DNA of 64,000 bases from Leyella stercorea (GTDB lineage: Bacteria > Bacteroidota > Bacteroidia > Bacteroidales > Bacteroidaceae): NCBI RefSeq assembly GCF_021531355.1, contig NZ_JADYTS010000005.1:1-64000 (forward strand), in the 5' to 3' direction. Made by a program: the position numbers and the translations under genes. The number at the start of each line of letters is the position of its first letter. Within the stretch, counting starts at the first letter, position 1. Positions 1 to 9,702 of the stretch are shown piece after piece. Under the pieces are notes generated by a model. The model saw only the letters and a list, made by a program, of their open reading frames with translations. It did no database searches and had not been told where the DNA came from.

Positions 1-951
1 GGGTTCGGGGGTGGGGCTTTGTGCGCTTTCATGCTTCTTCACCTTCACCTTTATCTGGTCGAATCCCTCGCCATATACACCGATTACGCTACTCTGGCTG
101 ACGAATGCGCGTGGGTCAATTGTCTTAATGAGTCGGAAGATTAGCACCGACTCGCGCTTCTTGGCAAGCAGACATATCACCTTCATCTCCTTGCCAGTAT
201 ACCAGCCGTGGCCGTCGAGAATGGTGAGTGTATGGTCGGTCTTGCGTGTGATGGCTTCGGCTATCTTCTTGTATTCCTTCGAGAATATCATGAACTGCAC
301 CGACTGGCACTGCACGTTCATCACATAATCGAGCATGGTACACTCTATCACCATCGTACACAAACCGAACACCACCATCTGGCAACGCTGAGGGAACAGA
401 CCGAACGAGTCGATGGCAAGACAGCTGCCGATGATTACGAGGTCTACCATGATGAGTCCCTTGCCGAGCGAAACGTTGTAATACTTGTTGACAACGGCTG
501 CTATGATGTCGGTTCCACCCGTACTGCCGTTGTTGAGGAACACTACAGCCAGTGCCGTTCCGGTGAGCATACATCCTATAATGAGCGACATGAAGTCGTT
601 GCCCTCGCCCATAAGCTTGTAGAAGGTGCCGTCGGGCTGCTCCACAATCTTCTGTGCAAGGTCGAGCAATACGGTAAGTGCAATGGTGGCATATATGGTC
701 TTGGCAAGGAATTTCAGTCCAAGCTCCTTCAGCGCGGCTACGATAAGTATGGCATTGATGATGAAGAAAGTCCACTGTACGGGAAACTTTGTGGCATAGA
801 ATATAATGGCTCCGATACCTGCAATACCTCCGGTCACGATTTCATAGGGTAGAAGGAAAACGGTGAATCCGAAGGTGTAGAGCATCAGACCGAGAGTGAT
901 ATTGAAATAGTCCTTCGTTTCTTGCCAGATAATTTTGCGGTCGATTGTCAT
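1..951 (-). CDS. YitT family membrane protein (DUF2179), 3' end outside window
   Basis: Reading from ATG at 951-949 the frame is open to base 1, so the C-terminus lies outside the window; about 317 codons are visible, close to the usual 290-310 residues of the family. The N-terminal half holds about five hydrophobic segments, including stretches around GLMLYTFGFTVFLLPYEIVTGG and later GTALAVVFLNNGSTGGTDII; the glycine-rich GSTGGTD stretch is typical of YitT_membrane. The C-terminal soluble part (KTDHTLTILDGHGWYTGKE, then a segment ending VYGEGFD) fits the DUF2179 domain. YitT proteins are inner-membrane proteins of unknown transport role. A -7-like TACTTTTG lies at 1000-993 without a good -33 box. 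It follows leuS on the same strand across a 166 bp gap holding an inverted repeat. Confidence 0.85.
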   Translation of the reverse strand, partial: MTIDRKIIWQETKDYFNITLGLMLYTFGFTVFLLPYEIVTGGIAGIGAIIFYATKFPVQWTFFIINAILIVAALKELGLKFLAKTIYATIALTVLLDLAQKIVEQPDGTFYKLMGEGNDFMSLIIGCMLTGTALAVVFLNNGSTGGTDIIAAVVNKYYNVSLGKGLIMVDLVIIGSCLAIDSFGLFPQRCQMVVFGLCTMVIECTMLDYVMNVQCQSVQFMIFSKEYKKIAEAITRKTDHTLTILDGHGWYTGKEMKVICLLAKKRESVLIFRLIKTIDPRAFVSQSSVIGVYGEGFDQIKVKVKKHESAQSPTPEP

Positions 952-1008
952 AGGATTTTACAGTTAAAGCGTAATTTTCATTTGATTCTAAGCAAAAGTA
1001 GTTAAGAA

Positions 1009-1051
1009 GTTAAGAAGTTTTCGCGCCCTACGGTCGCAAAAACTTCTTAAC
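1009..1051. repeat. Inverted repeat between leuS and the YitT gene
   Basis: The arms GTTAAGAAGTTTTCGCG and CGCAAAAACTTCTTAAC face each other around a 9-nt centre and would form a long stem in RNA from either strand. There is no clean U-run after it on the minus strand, so it could be a leuS terminator or an inserted short repeat. A second weaker palindrome (ACTGAA.../...TTCAGT) follows at about 1061-1097. Confidence 0.6.
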
Positions 1052-1117
1052 TCCTTCAACTACTGAATTCACTGAGCTTGCGAAAGTTCAGTAAGTTATA
1101 TAGAATGTCGCCGCGTA

Positions 1118-3976
1118 TTACTTAACAACGACATTCACAATCTTCTTAGGCACAACAATCACTTTGACCACTGTCTTGCCGTCGAGATACTTCTGGCTCT
1201 GCTCGTCGGCGAGCACTGCCTGCTGTATTGCATCGTTGGTGGCGTCGGCTGGGAACTTCTTCTGGAAGCGTGCCTTGCCGTTGAACGAGATGGTGAGCTG
1301 CACCTCGCTCTCAACGAGATACTTAGGCTCGAACTTAGGCCACTGGGCGTCGCATACGGTTGTTTCGTTGCCCAATACGTGCCAAAGCTCCTCAGCGATG
1401 TGCGGAGCGAACGGTGCGATGAGCACAACGAGCTGCTCGAGCACCTGCTTGTTGCGGCATTTCTGCTGTGCAAGCTCGCTCACGGCAATCATGAATGCCG
1501 AGATTGAGGTGTTGTATGAGAAGTTTTCGATGTCTTCGGTCACCTTCTTGATGAGCTTGTGCAGAGTCTTCATGCTGTCGGCTGATGCCTCGGCGTCGGC
1601 TGAAGGCAGGAAGTTGTCGGTGCGGTTCTCGTAGTAGAGGTTCCAGAACTTCTTGAGGAAGCGGAAGCATCCGTCGATACCGTTGGTGTCCCAAGGCTTG
1701 CTGGCTTCTACCGGACCGAGGAACATCTCGTACAGACGCAATGTATCGGCACCGTATTTCTCGACAATCATGTCGGGGTTGACAACGTTGAACATCGACT
1801 TCGACATCTTCTCAACTGCCCATCCGCAGATGTACTTGCCGTCTTCGAGGATGAACTCAGCGTCGGCATACTCCGGACGCCATGCCTTGAAGGCGTCGAT
1901 GTCGAGCACGTCGGCTGAAACGATGTTTACGTCGACGTGGATAGGTGTCACGTCATAGTCCTTCTTCAGTCCGGCACTCACGAAGACGGGAGCCTTAGAG
2001 TGGTCGTCGGAATTGATACGATATACGAAGTTGCTTCGTCCCTGAATCATGCCCTGGTTGACAAGCTTCTGGAACGGCTCTTCCTTGCAGCTCACGCCGA
2101 GGTCGAAGAGGAACTTGTTCCAGAAACGTGAGTAGATGAGGTGGCCCGTAGCGTGCTCGCATCCGCCTACATAGAGGTCGACATTCTGCCAGTACTCGTC
2201 GGCTTCCTTGCTTACGAGACAGCTGTCGTCGTGCGGATCCATATAGCGCAGATAGTAGGCTGACGATCCGGCAAAGCCCGGCATGGTGTTCAATTCGAGC
2301 GGGAACACGGTCTTGTTGTCTACCAGAGCCTTGTCTACCACCTGCTTCTTCTCCTCGTCCCATGCCCACATCTTGGCACGTCCCAATGGCGGTTCGCCAG
2401 TTTCGGTAGGCTTATATGTCTCGATTTCGGGCAGTTCGAGCGGCAGACACTCCTCGGGAACCATCTGTGGCATTCCGTCCTTGTAGTATACGGGGAACGG
2501 CTCGCCCCAATAACGCTGGCGTGAGAAGATGGCGTCGCGCAGACGATAGTTGACCTTGACGCGGCCCAATCCCTTCTCTGTGACGAATTTCTTGGTGGCA
2601 GCGATAGCCTCTTTAACGGTCAGTCCGTTCAGTGAGAAGCCGTCGAGGGTCTGCTTGCCTGCAACGGGCGAGTTCAGAACGGTGCCTTCCTTGGCATCGA
2701 AGCTCTCCTCGCTTACGTCGGCACCCTCGATGAGGGGGATGATGGGCAGGTTGAAGTGCTTGGCGAAGGCGTAGTCGCGTGAGTCGTGAGCCGGAACAGC
2801 CATGATGGCACCTGTACCATATCCTGCAAGCACGTATTCTGAAATCCAGATTGGAATGTTCTCGCCGGTGAACGGATTTACGGCGTATGAACCAGAGAAC
2901 ACACCCGTAACAGAGTGGTTTGCCATACGGTCGAGCTCGGTACGCTTCTTAACGTAGGCAAGATATTCGTCAACAGCAGCCTTCTGCTCGGCAGTGGTGA
3001 GCTTCTCAACGAGCTCGCTCTCGGGAGCCAATACCATGAATGTCACACCGAAGATGGTGTCGGCACGTGTGGTGAAGATGGTGAAGTCGAAGTCCTGACC
3101 TGCCACCTTAAACTGCATCTCGGTACCTTCCGAACGGCCAATCCAGTTCTTCTGGGTCTCCTTGATAGAGTCGCTCCACTGTATTGTGTCCAGTCCGTCG
3201 AGCAGACGCTGTGAATAAGCGCTGGTGCGCAGACACCACTGCTGCATCTTCTTCTGTACAACGGGATAGCCGCCACGCTCGCTCACACCGTTCACTACCT
3301 CGTCGTTGGCAAGCACAGTGCCGAGTCCCGGACACCAGTTTACCATTGTCTCGCCCAGATAGGCGATGCGGTAGTTCATCAATGTCTTCTGCTTCTCAAC
3401 GTCGCTCATGGCTCGCCACTCCTCGGCTGTAAACTCGAGGTGCTCGCTCTCGGCTACGTTCAGTCCCTCAGTACCCTTCTCCTCGAAGCGTGCAACGAGC
3501 TTCTCGATGGGCTGAGCCTTCTGGCATGAGTTGCAGAAGAACGACTGGAACATCTTCTGGAATGCCCACTGTGTCCAGTGGTAATATTTGGGGTCGCATG
3601 TGCGAACCTCGCGGTCCCAATCGAAAGAGAAACCGATGTTGTCCAACTGCTGGCGGTAGCGGGCTATGTTGGCAACGGTGGTCACCTCAGGGTGCTGACC
3701 GGTCTGAATGGCATATTGCTCGGCAGGCAGTCCGTAGGCATCGTAGCCCATAGGATTGAGCACGTTGTAGCCCTCAAGGCGCTTGAAGCGTGCGTATATG
3801 TCCGATGCGATGTATCCGAGCGGGTGGCCTACATGCAGACCGGCTCCCGACGGATAGGGGAACATGTTGAGTACGTAGAACTTCTGTTTGTTCGGGTCTT
3901 CAGTGGTGTGGTAGGTCTTGTCTGCCACCCACTGGGCTTGCCATTTCTTCTCGATTTCTCTGAAATTGTATTCCAT
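1118..3976 (-). CDS. leuS: Leucyl-tRNA synthetase
   Basis: Charges tRNA-Leu with leucine in the cytoplasm (class Ia synthetase). The 952-residue product has the HIGH-type motif HVGH at residues 48-51 inside [16 protein letters not shown], the CP1 editing domain in the middle, the KMSKS signature at about residues 721-725 ([12 protein letters not shown]) and the anticodon-binding and C-terminal domains after it. The length matches Bacteroidetes LeuS, which carries extra segments before KMSKS. The start [13 protein letters not shown] is the canonical LeuS N-terminus. A -7-like box TAACTTTG lies 36 bp upstream of the start. A tRNA-Gln gene and its terminator lie just upstream, so leuS is probably transcribed by itself. 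Confidence 0.98.
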   Translation of the reverse strand: MEYNFREIEKKWQAQWVADKTYHTTEDPNKQKFYVLNMFPYPSGAGLHVGHPLGYIASDIYARFKRLEGYNVLNPMGYDAYGLPAEQYAIQTGQHPEVTTVANIARYRQQLDNIGFSFDWDREVRTCDPKYYHWTQWAFQKMFQSFFCNSCQKAQPIEKLVARFEEKGTEGLNVAESEHLEFTAEEWRAMSDVEKQKTLMNYRIAYLGETMVNWCPGLGTVLANDEVVNGVSERGGYPVVQKKMQQWCLRTSAYSQRLLDGLDTIQWSDSIKETQKNWIGRSEGTEMQFKVAGQDFDFTIFTTRADTIFGVTFMVLAPESELVEKLTTAEQKAAVDEYLAYVKKRTELDRMANHSVTGVFSGSYAVNPFTGENIPIWISEYVLAGYGTGAIMAVPAHDSRDYAFAKHFNLPIIPLIEGADVSEESFDAKEGTVLNSPVAGKQTLDGFSLNGLTVKEAIAATKKFVTEKGLGRVKVNYRLRDAIFSRQRYWGEPFPVYYKDGMPQMVPEECLPLELPEIETYKPTETGEPPLGRAKMWAWDEEKKQVVDKALVDNKTVFPLELNTMPGFAGSSAYYLRYMDPHDDSCLVSKEADEYWQNVDLYVGGCEHATGHLIYSRFWNKFLFDLGVSCKEEPFQKLVNQGMIQGRSNFVYRINSDDHSKAPVFVSAGLKKDYDVTPIHVDVNIVSADVLDIDAFKAWRPEYADAEFILEDGKYICGWAVEKMSKSMFNVVNPDMIVEKYGADTLRLYEMFLGPVEASKPWDTNGIDGCFRFLKKFWNLYYENRTDNFLPSADAEASADSMKTLHKLIKKVTEDIENFSYNTSISAFMIAVSELAQQKCRNKQVLEQLVVLIAPFAPHIAEELWHVLGNETTVCDAQWPKFEPKYLVESEVQLTISFNGKARFQKKFPADATNDAIQQAVLADEQSQKYLDGKTVVKVIVVPKKIVNVVVK

Positions 3977-4011
3977 TATATCTGTTTTTGCTATTTATTT
4001 TCAGTTTTATG

Positions 4012-4019
4012 CAAAGTTA
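4012..4019 (-). promoter_or_regulatory. Putative leuS promoter -7 box
   Basis: TAACTTTG on the minus strand matches the Bacteroidetes -7 consensus TAnnTTTG, 36-43 bp upstream of the leuS ATG. No clear TTG is seen 19-21 bp further upstream, so this is only a half match. Confidence 0.4.
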
Positions 4020-4070
4020 CGACTTTTAGCTTATAATAAATATAATTATGTGGAAAAAATGTGTTGTATT

Positions 4071-4114
4071 AAAAAACAAAAAAGCCTTGCTCCGATTAAG
4101 AAGCAAGGCTTTTT
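4071..4114 (-). terminator. Rho-independent terminator after tRNA-Gln
   Basis: On the minus strand the stem AAAGCCTTGCT / AGCAAGGCTTT with a 10-nt loop is followed by a T-rich run (TTTTTTGTTTTTT). It lies 3 bp beyond the tRNA-Gln 3' end. Confidence 0.85.
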
Positions 4115-4117
4115 CTG

Positions 4118-4188
4118 TTGTCCCAGGCGGATTCGAACCACCACAAACAGAACCAAAAACTGTTGTGCTACCATTACACCATAGGACA
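4118..4188 (-). tRNA. tRNA-Gln (anticodon TTG)
   Basis: The 71-nt sequence folds as a cloverleaf: acceptor arms TGTCCTA / TGGGACA pair with one G-T wobble, the T arm contains GGTTCGAATCC, and the anticodon loop is TTTTGGT with TTG at positions 34-36. The last base pair of the anticodon stem is a T-T mismatch. CCA is not encoded (ACA follows). It has its own promoter and terminator. Confidence 0.95.
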
Positions 4189-4197
4189 ATGTGGCTG

Positions 4198-4228
4198 CAA
4201 AGGTAATAAAAAATAGCTTTGCAGCCAA
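4198..4228 (-). promoter_or_regulatory. tRNA-Gln promoter
   Basis: Minus-strand TACCTTTG (4205-4198) with TTG at 4228-4226 and a 20-bp spacer fits the Bacteroidetes housekeeping promoter. The region also lies inside a perfect 10-bp inverted repeat (GGCTGCAAAG...CTTTGCAGCC, 4193-4226), which may double as the tyrS terminator. Confidence 0.75.
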
Positions 4229-4238
4229 ATTTTTCGGA

Positions 4239-5540
4239 TTATTTCACTGTGATGAGATAATAATTCTTCTTGCCGCGCTGCACGAGAAGATACTTGCCGT
4301 CGATGAGGTCTTCGGCTGTAACTACACGGTCGAAGGCTGCGAGCTTCTCCTTGTTGAGCGATACGCCACCACCCTGAACGAGCTTGCGCATCTCGCCCTT
4401 TGAGTTGAACACCTTGACATCATCGCGTGTGAAGAGGTCGACTGCGGGCTGTCCGAGCTGGTCGGCTGGCAGTGTGAAGTGGGGCACACCCTCGAAGATA
4501 GAGAGCAGTGTAGCCTCGTCAAACTTCTGCAGTGTCTCCTTGGTTCCCTTGCCGAAGAGGATGCTTGAAGCCTCCTGAGCCATTTCGAGGTCCTCGCGTG
4601 AGTGTACCATTGTGGTAACTTCCTCAGCCAGGCGCTTCTGCATTGTGCGGCGGCCCGGATCCTCGTTGTGCTCGGCTATGAGAGCGTCGATTGTCTCCTT
4701 GTCAAGGTCGGTGAATATCTTGATGTACTTCTCAGCCTCTGCGTCGCTCACGTTGAGCCAGAACTGATAGAAGGCATAAGGAGTGGTGCGGTTGCGGTCG
4801 AGCCATACGTTGCCGCTCTCGGTCTTGCCGAACTTCTTGCCGTCGCTCTTGGTGATGAGCGGGCAGGTGAGGCAGTAGGCTTCCGACTCGTTGCCGAGTG
4901 TACGGCGGATAAGCTCAGTACCGGTGGTCATGTTGCCCCACTGGTCGTTGCCGCCGAGCTGCAAGCGTACGCCATACTTCTGATACTGATAGAGGAAGTC
5001 GTAGCCCTGAAGCAGCTGATATGTGAATTCGGTGAATGAGAGTCCGTCGCGAGCCTCGCCGTTGAGACGCTTCTGTACGGAATCCTTCGCCATCATATAG
5101 TTTACGGTGATGTGCTTGCCCACCTCGCGTGCGAAGTCGAGGAAGGTGAAGTCCTTCATCCAGTCGTAGTTGTTGACGAGCTCGGCCTTGTTAGGCTCAT
5201 TGCCGTCGAAGTCGAGGAACTTGGCTACCTGCTTCTTGATGGCCTCCTGGTTGTGATAGAGTGTCTTCGAGTCGAGCAGGTTGCGTTCCTGGCTCTTGCC
5301 CGAAGGGTCGCCAATCATACCTGTTGCACCGCCTACGAGGAGGTAGGGCTTATGGCCACAACGCTGGAGGTGGCGCAGCATCATGATGCCGCAGAGGTGT
5401 CCGATGTGAAGTGAGTCGGCAGTAGGGTCGGTGCCAAGATACGCAGACACCATGTGGGTGTTGAGATATTCCTCAGTACCCGGCATAATCTGCGCGAGCA
5501 TGCCGCGCCAGCGCAGTTCTTCAACGAAATTTTTTGCCAT
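4239..5540 (-). CDS. tyrS: Tyrosyl-tRNA synthetase
   Basis: Class Ic aminoacyl-tRNA synthetase, 433 residues, bacterial TyrS length. The HIGH motif is HIGH at residues 45-48 ([11 protein letters not shown]), and the TyrS form of KMSKS is KFGKT at about 234-238 ([11 protein letters not shown]). Residues from about 365 ([17 protein letters not shown]) form the C-terminal S4-like RNA-binding domain. The start [13 protein letters not shown] matches the family. It lies 118 bp downstream of yidD across a repeat-rich gap, so co-transcription with the yidD/rnpA group is possible. Confidence 0.98.
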   Translation of the reverse strand: MAKNFVEELRWRGMLAQIMPGTEEYLNTHMVSAYLGTDPTADSLHIGHLCGIMMLRHLQRCGHKPYLLVGGATGMIGDPSGKSQERNLLDSKTLYHNQEAIKKQVAKFLDFDGNEPNKAELVNNYDWMKDFTFLDFAREVGKHITVNYMMAKDSVQKRLNGEARDGLSFTEFTYQLLQGYDFLYQYQKYGVRLQLGGNDQWGNMTTGTELIRRTLGNESEAYCLTCPLITKSDGKKFGKTESGNVWLDRNRTTPYAFYQFWLNVSDAEAEKYIKIFTDLDKETIDALIAEHNEDPGRRTMQKRLAEEVTTMVHSREDLEMAQEASSILFGKGTKETLQKFDEATLLSIFEGVPHFTLPADQLGQPAVDLFTRDDVKVFNSKGEMRKLVQGGGVSLNKEKLAAFDRVVTAEDLIDGKYLLVQRGKKNYYLITVK

Positions 5541-5563
5541 TTTATTGTTGTTAATATTTTACT

Positions 5564-5608
5564 AAGCCTTTCTGAGCCTTTCTGGGCCTTATTAGGCCTT
5601 TCTGAGCA
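5564..5608. repeat. Short direct repeats between yidD and tyrS
   Basis: GCCTTTCTGAG or close variants occur three times, with an intervening GGCCTTATTAGGCC palindrome. No gene is present. Confidence 0.6.
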
Positions 5609-5620
5609 TTTGCTGGTGAT

Positions 5621-5656
5621 TTAATTCAAAATTCAAAATTCAAAACTCAAAATTCC
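5621..5656. repeat. AATTCAAAA-type low-complexity repeat, copy 1
   Basis: Four consecutive near-10-bp units of the form AATTCAAAAT / AACTCAAAAT. The same repeat type recurs at 11955-12075, 22857-22980 and 36283-36425, always in gaps between co-oriented genes. Confidence 0.65.
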
Positions 5657-5658
5657 AC

Positions 5659-5889
5659 TTACGGCACTGGGTCGTAGCCCGAGCCTCCCCATGGGTTGCA
5701 TCTTAGGATGCGCCATATTGAGAGTGCCATGCCCTTGAAGAATCCGTGCTTGAGCAGTGCCTGACGCGCATATTCGGAGCATGTGGGTTGGAATCGGCAT
5801 GAAGCCGGGGTGTATGGTGTGATAAACTTCTGGTAGAATCGGATGGGTTGTATCACTATCCATGCGAGTGCGTGTGAGAGTCGGTTCAT
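5659..5889 (-). CDS. yidD: Membrane protein insertion efficiency factor YidD
   Basis: 76-residue product of the YidD (DUF37) family, which assists YidC-dependent insertion of membrane proteins at the inner membrane. The hallmark [12 protein letters not shown] lies at residues 32-43 and is followed by the conserved C-terminal [14 protein letters not shown]. An amphipathic N-terminal helix precedes it. The start codon overlaps the rnpA stop by 4 bp (ATGA), the usual rnpA-yidD arrangement. A longer overlapping frame on the same strand is a shadow. Confidence 0.97.
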   Translation of the reverse strand: MNRLSHALAWIVIQPIRFYQKFITPYTPASCRFQPTCSEYARQALLKHGFFKGMALSIWRILRCNPWGGSGYDPVP

Positions 5890-6335
5890 TGCGGGATGTT
5901 TTTATTGTCGGTTGCCGACAGCTTCTCAGCCAATCGTGTCAGCAGGTTGGCCATGCGGCTCATCACCTCGGCTGTAGGCAGAAGACGGTTGGCTGTCCAT
6001 ATGAAGCAGAGCGACATTGTCTTGTCGCCGCTCTCGGTGAGGCGGTCGACGAGAATGTGCTTGTTGAGGCGATACGCCTCGCGCACCTGACGCTTCACGT
6101 AGTTGCGCTTTACGGCGCGCTTGAAGTAGCGTTTGGGTACGCTCACCATCATCTGAGCCATCGGCTGATGTCCGTCGGCTGGCTGAGAGTCGGTCTGACG
6201 ATTGTCTGCCATGTACACCATACGCAGTGGTGCTGCTGTCATAGCCTTTGAGCCGCCTCCGCGAAAGAGGCGGTCAATCTGCTTCTTGCTGTTAATGCGC
6301 TCCGACTGTGGGAGGCTGTATGTTGATGTTGTCAT
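5886..6335 (-). CDS. rnpA: Ribonuclease P protein component
   Basis: Protein subunit of RNase P, which removes 5' leaders from pre-tRNAs. The 149-residue product carries the RNR-like signature in [18 protein letters not shown] (about residues 76-93) and an otherwise basic sequence. The family usually has 110-140 residues; the extra length is an insertion near residues 43-63 ([16 protein letters not shown]). It sits 13 bp after hemD and overlaps yidD by 4 bp, so the three are probably co-transcribed. Confidence 0.97.
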   Translation of the reverse strand: MTTSTYSLPQSERINSKKQIDRLFRGGGSKAMTAAPLRMVYMADNRQTDSQPADGHQPMAQMMVSVPKRYFKRAVKRNYVKRQVREAYRLNKHILVDRLTESGDKTMSLCFIWTANRLLPTAEVMSRMANLLTRLAEKLSATDNKNIPQ

Positions 6336-6348
6336 GTCAACAACCTAA

Positions 6349-7095
6349 CTACTTGTTGTTCTCCAGATAGTTCTGCAGTGCTCCTGTCATGGAAGGGTGT
6401 TCCTTGGTAGGTGCTTCGAGGTCGAGTCGGTAGCCGGCATCGGTCACAGCCTTGGCTGTAGCAGGTCCGAAGGTGGCGATGCGAATGTCGCCCTGAGTGA
6501 ATTCGGGGAAATTCTTGGTGAATGCCTTGATGCCTGAAGGGCTGAAGAATACGAGCATGTCGCAGTCGAACGCCTTAGCTTCCTCTTCAGTGAAGTCGTT
6601 GCTGACGGTGCGATACATAACGCACTCCTTGTGGTGGAGCTTCTTTGCGTCGAGCAAGCGCTCTATGTCGTCGTTGTGGACAGAGCTCAGCGGCACGAGA
6701 TATTTCTCGGTCTTGTGCTTCACCATTGTGGGTATGAGCGAATCGATCTTGCCGGTTGTGCCGAAGAACACCTTGCGCTTGCGGTACTGTACGTATTTCT
6801 GGATGTACAGTGCTATAGTCTCGGTCACGCAGAAGTACTTCATGTCCTCGGGGATTGTGATGCGCATCTCCTTGGCGAGGTTGAAATAGTTGTCGATGGC
6901 GTGGCGCGATGTGAAGACAACGGCTGTGAAGTCCAGCAGTCCGATCTTCTGCTGGCGGAATTCTTTGGCACTCAATCCCTCGACCTTGATGAATGGGCGG
7001 AAAACGAGTTCCACGCCAAAGTCCTTGGCGATATCGAAGTAGGGTGATTTCTCGCTTGACGGTTCGGGCTGGGATATCAGAATCTTCTTAATCAT
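6349..7095 (-). CDS. hemD: Uroporphyrinogen-III synthase (HemD)
   Basis: 248-residue HEM4-family protein that would cyclise hydroxymethylbilane to uroporphyrinogen III. Family features seen are the two-lobed alternation of Rossmann-like segments, VVFTSRHAIDNYF near residue 60 and MLVFFSPSGIKAF near residue 180, with a central KHKTEKYLVPLSSVH hinge. No other haem-pathway gene is in the window; placement between DUF4271 and rnpA is a recurrent Bacteroidales order, so this may serve haem or sirohaem synthesis. The ATG at 7095 gives MIKKILISQPEP, typical of the Bacteroidales form. Confidence 0.9.
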   Translation of the reverse strand: MIKKILISQPEPSSEKSPYFDIAKDFGVELVFRPFIKVEGLSAKEFRQQKIGLLDFTAVVFTSRHAIDNYFNLAKEMRITIPEDMKYFCVTETIALYIQKYVQYRKRKVFFGTTGKIDSLIPTMVKHKTEKYLVPLSSVHNDDIERLLDAKKLHHKECVMYRTVSNDFTEEEAKAFDCDMLVFFSPSGIKAFTKNFPEFTQGDIRIATFGPATAKAVTDAGYRLDLEAPTKEHPSMTGALQNYLENNK

Positions 7096-7158
7096 TTCTC
7101 TTTGTAAATATATCTATTTCGTGTTTCGTGATTATTCGTATTTGTCTGTGTGTCCTTG

Positions 7159-8199
7159 TCAATAATCCACCTTCAGGTTTGCCGTGGTTATCATGAGTGC
7201 TCCGATGAGCATGGCAAGTGGCATCAGTTCAAGTGTGCAAAAGTACAAAAAAATTTGCAGAGAATGGCCACCGTTCCTGAAAAAGATGAGATATGACTTG
7301 TAAAGCGCCAGCAATTTGAACAGGCCTATCACTATAGCGGTGCAGATGAGGGTGGTTTGTACTGCTATCTCGAAGTATGCACGCAGCATGACTATAGGGA
7401 ACAGGCACACTCCCTCCATGGCAAGGAGGAAGAGGAACGACTTAATCCATAGGTCGTTGCTCCTTCGGTCGAAGAACACCCATCCCGTGACGCTGTATGC
7501 CACCGCCTTGAGCATGGCGTAGACGGTGATGATGGCTGCGAACACTCCAATCACCTGATATTGGTCGATGATGAACGTGTCGGTGATGTTGCGCTGCACG
7601 TAGAAGAAGAATATCAGCGCCATCAACAGACTGCTTTGCAGCACGAGGAAGAACTGGAAACGCAGTTCGCCCGATGTCTCGCTGATGGCTGTCATCTTCT
7701 CGTTGTGGGGCGGGCGGAAGAAGTCCTTTGCCTGGCGCAGGATGAATCCCTTGGACTTGGAGTAGGCTATCAGGGCGAGCACGAAGCATCCGAGCAGCAG
7801 CAGCGTGATGACGTTGTCGCGTGCGATGCTGTAGGGCACGGGGTCGCCGGCTACGCCAAGTCGTCCGCCGAACATGTCGGGATGGAAGAAAGGCTTGCCC
7901 GTGAAGTACGACTCGCGATAGTATTTGGGCATGTTCACGTCGCGCCACGACTTGCCCTTGCTGTGTCCGGGCAGATGCAGCGTGTCGGGCTGCTGGCTCC
8001 ATGTTATCTCCGATGGCTTGATATTGGCCTGGATGGCGGAGTCCTGCTGTTCGGGCGTTGCGTTCTTTGGCAGCCACGACAGCACCTGTGCGGGCGTGGG
8101 CTGAAAGTGCTTGCGTTGCTGTGTGGACGCTACCGGCTGTCCGTCTTCACCGAGCACTATTTCCTCAACATGTATGGAGTCAGAAGCAGTGTGAATCAT
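7159..8199 (-). CDS. DUF4271 integral membrane protein
   Basis: 346 residues. The first 120 residues are soluble and polar (PTPAQVLSWLPKNATPEQQ), followed by about seven hydrophobic helices, beginning with NVITLLLLGCFVLALIAY and ending TLELMPLAMLIGALMITT. This architecture and position directly before hemD fit DUF4271, a Bacteroidetes-restricted family of unknown function. No catalytic motif is recognisable. It lies 70 bp after metK and 63 bp before hemD on the same strand; a GC-rich hairpin at 8228-8255 separates it from metK. Confidence 0.8.
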   Translation of the reverse strand: MIHTASDSIHVEEIVLGEDGQPVASTQQRKHFQPTPAQVLSWLPKNATPEQQDSAIQANIKPSEITWSQQPDTLHLPGHSKGKSWRDVNMPKYYRESYFTGKPFFHPDMFGGRLGVAGDPVPYSIARDNVITLLLLGCFVLALIAYSKSKGFILRQAKDFFRPPHNEKMTAISETSGELRFQFFLVLQSSLLMALIFFFYVQRNITDTFIIDQYQVIGVFAAIITVYAMLKAVAYSVTGWVFFDRRSNDLWIKSFLFLLAMEGVCLFPIVMLRAYFEIAVQTTLICTAIVIGLFKLLALYKSYLIFFRNGGHSLQIFLYFCTLELMPLAMLIGALMITTANLKVDY

Positions 8200-8227
8200 T
8201 TAATTGTGGGTTGGTTGATATATGTTT

Positions 8228-8255
8228 GCCGGGCATGTCGTATGGCATGCCCGGC
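8228..8255. terminator. GC-rich hairpin between metK and DUF4271 gene
   Basis: Perfect 10-bp arms GCCGGGCATG / CATGCCCGGC around an 8-nt loop. There is no strong U-run on the minus strand, so it may be a weak terminator or an mRNA-stabilising stem. Confidence 0.55.
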
Positions 8256-8269
8256 TTTGATGGAATGGT

Positions 8270-9538
8270 CTACAGACCGAATTCTTTCTTGATGTCGTCC
8301 ACGCGGTCGAGTTTCTCCCATGTGAACAGCTCCAGCTTCATCACCTTGGTCTCGTGGTAGCGCGATGTGAATGTCTTCTCGACAATCTCGTTCTTGCGTC
8401 CCATGTGTCCGTAGGCTGCTGTCTCGCGATAGATGGGCTGGCGCAGCTTGAGTGTGCGCTCTATTGCCTTCGGACGGAGGTCGAACAGCTTGGAAATCTT
8501 CTGCGCTATCTCGGCGTCGCTCATCTGTACGCGTGAGCGGCCGTAGGTGTTGACGTAGATGTTTACTGGCTCGGCTACACCGATGGCGTAGCTCACCTGC
8601 ACGAGCATCTCGTCGGCAACGCCTGCCGCTACCATGTTCTTGGCTATATGACGTGCTGCGTATGCTGCCGAGCGGTCTACCTTAGAGGGGTCCTTGCCCG
8701 AGAAGGCTCCGCCGCCGTGTGCGCCCTTGCCGCCGTATGTGTCGACGATAATCTTGCGGCCGGTCAGACCGGTGTCGCCGTGAGGGCCGCCGATAACGAA
8801 CTTGCCGGTAGGGTTGACAAAGTATTTGATGTCGTCGCCGAAGAGCGAGAGCACCTTCTCGCTGTGTATCTGTGCCTTAACGCGCGGCATGAGAATGTTG
8901 AGCACGTCGTCCTTGATCTTGTCGAGCATGCGCTCGTCGTCGTCGTCAAACTCGTCGTGCTGGGTGCTCACTACGATGGTGTCGATGCGCTGCGGTATGC
9001 CTTCCTCCGAGTATTCTACAGTAACCTGGCTCTTTGAGTCGGGGCGCAGGTAGGTCATCTCTTTGCCCTCCTTGCGTATGTCGGCAAGTACGCGCATGAT
9101 GAGCTGTGCCAGGTCGAGTGTCACGGGCATATAGTTCTCGGTCTCGTTGGTGGCATAGCCGAACATCATACCCTGGTCGCCGGCTCCCTGCTCTTCCTCC
9201 TCGGCACGGCTGACACCACGGTTGATGTCATCGCTCTGCTCGTGGATAGCTGTGAGCACGCCGCAAGAGTTGCCGTCAAACTGATAGTCTGACTTGTTGT
9301 AGCCAATCTGGTTGATGGTCTTGCGTGCGATGGTCTGCAGGTCGATGTAGGCTTCTGAGCGCACCTCGCCCATGATTACTACCTGGCCTGTAGTGACGAA
9401 CGACTCGATGGCGCAGTGTGCGTTCGCGTCGTAGGCGAGAAACTGGTCAACAAGAGCGTCTGAAATCTGGTCGGCCACTTTGTCGGGATGGCCCTCTGAA
9501 ACTGATTCTGATGAAAAAAGATAATTCATTTTTTCCAA
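8270..9538 (-). CDS. metK: S-adenosylmethionine synthetase
   Basis: Makes S-adenosylmethionine from ATP and methionine in the cytosol. The 422-residue product has the N-terminal SVSEGHPDKVADQ motif with catalytic His17, the ATP-site GAGDQGMMFGYATNE (about 137-151) and the P-loop-like GGGAFSGKDPSKVDRS (about 275-290). The length is slightly above the 385-400 usual elsewhere but normal for Bacteroidales. The leader has a good promoter and a SAM-II-like element, so feedback control by SAM is likely. Confidence 0.98.
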   Translation of the reverse strand: MEKMNYLFSSESVSEGHPDKVADQISDALVDQFLAYDANAHCAIESFVTTGQVVIMGEVRSEAYIDLQTIARKTINQIGYNKSDYQFDGNSCGVLTAIHEQSDDINRGVSRAEEEEQGAGDQGMMFGYATNETENYMPVTLDLAQLIMRVLADIRKEGKEMTYLRPDSKSQVTVEYSEEGIPQRIDTIVVSTQHDEFDDDDERMLDKIKDDVLNILMPRVKAQIHSEKVLSLFGDDIKYFVNPTGKFVIGGPHGDTGLTGRKIIVDTYGGKGAHGGGAFSGKDPSKVDRSAAYAARHIAKNMVAAGVADEMLVQVSYAIGVAEPVNIYVNTYGRSRVQMSDAEIAQKISKLFDLRPKAIERTLKLRQPIYRETAAYGHMGRKNEIVEKTFTSRYHETKVMKLELFTWEKLDRVDDIKKEFGL

Positions 9539-9619
9539 ATTTTAAAATTAAAAAATTAGTGGAAAAACACCAATTACCGCTATCCAACCTGCTGTCTTTG
9601 TGCGCATTGGCACATAGTT

Positions 9620-9680
9620 GGAGTGTGCAGTTTTAGCATTTTTTAGTGTGGTTGCAAGCAGCCAAATTCTTCCACAGAGT
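9620..9680 (-). promoter_or_regulatory. SAM-II-like riboswitch candidate in the metK leader
   Basis: On the minus strand, P1 arms TGTGG (9676-9672) and CCACA (9651-9647) enclose a loop with AATTTGG and CTTGCAA, followed by AAAAAATGCTAAAA. The order GATTT-like, TTGCAA, stem, A-rich, GCTAAAA matches what I recall of the SAM-II (SAM_alpha) aptamer. The P2 pseudoknot is not clear by eye: bases right after GCTAAAA pair poorly with the loop, but CCAA at about 9618-9615 could pair with TTGG. A downstream TCCAAC/GTTGGA stem could then be the competing fold. It begins about 20 nt after the predicted start site, as expected. Confidence 0.5.
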
Positions 9681-9702
9681 TATACATTTATCAAATCGAG
9701 TG

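Noticed and set aside
125-775. 216-codon minus-strand frame near the left edge
   Set aside because: Shadow of the YitT frame, which runs open to base 1 and has real membrane segments.
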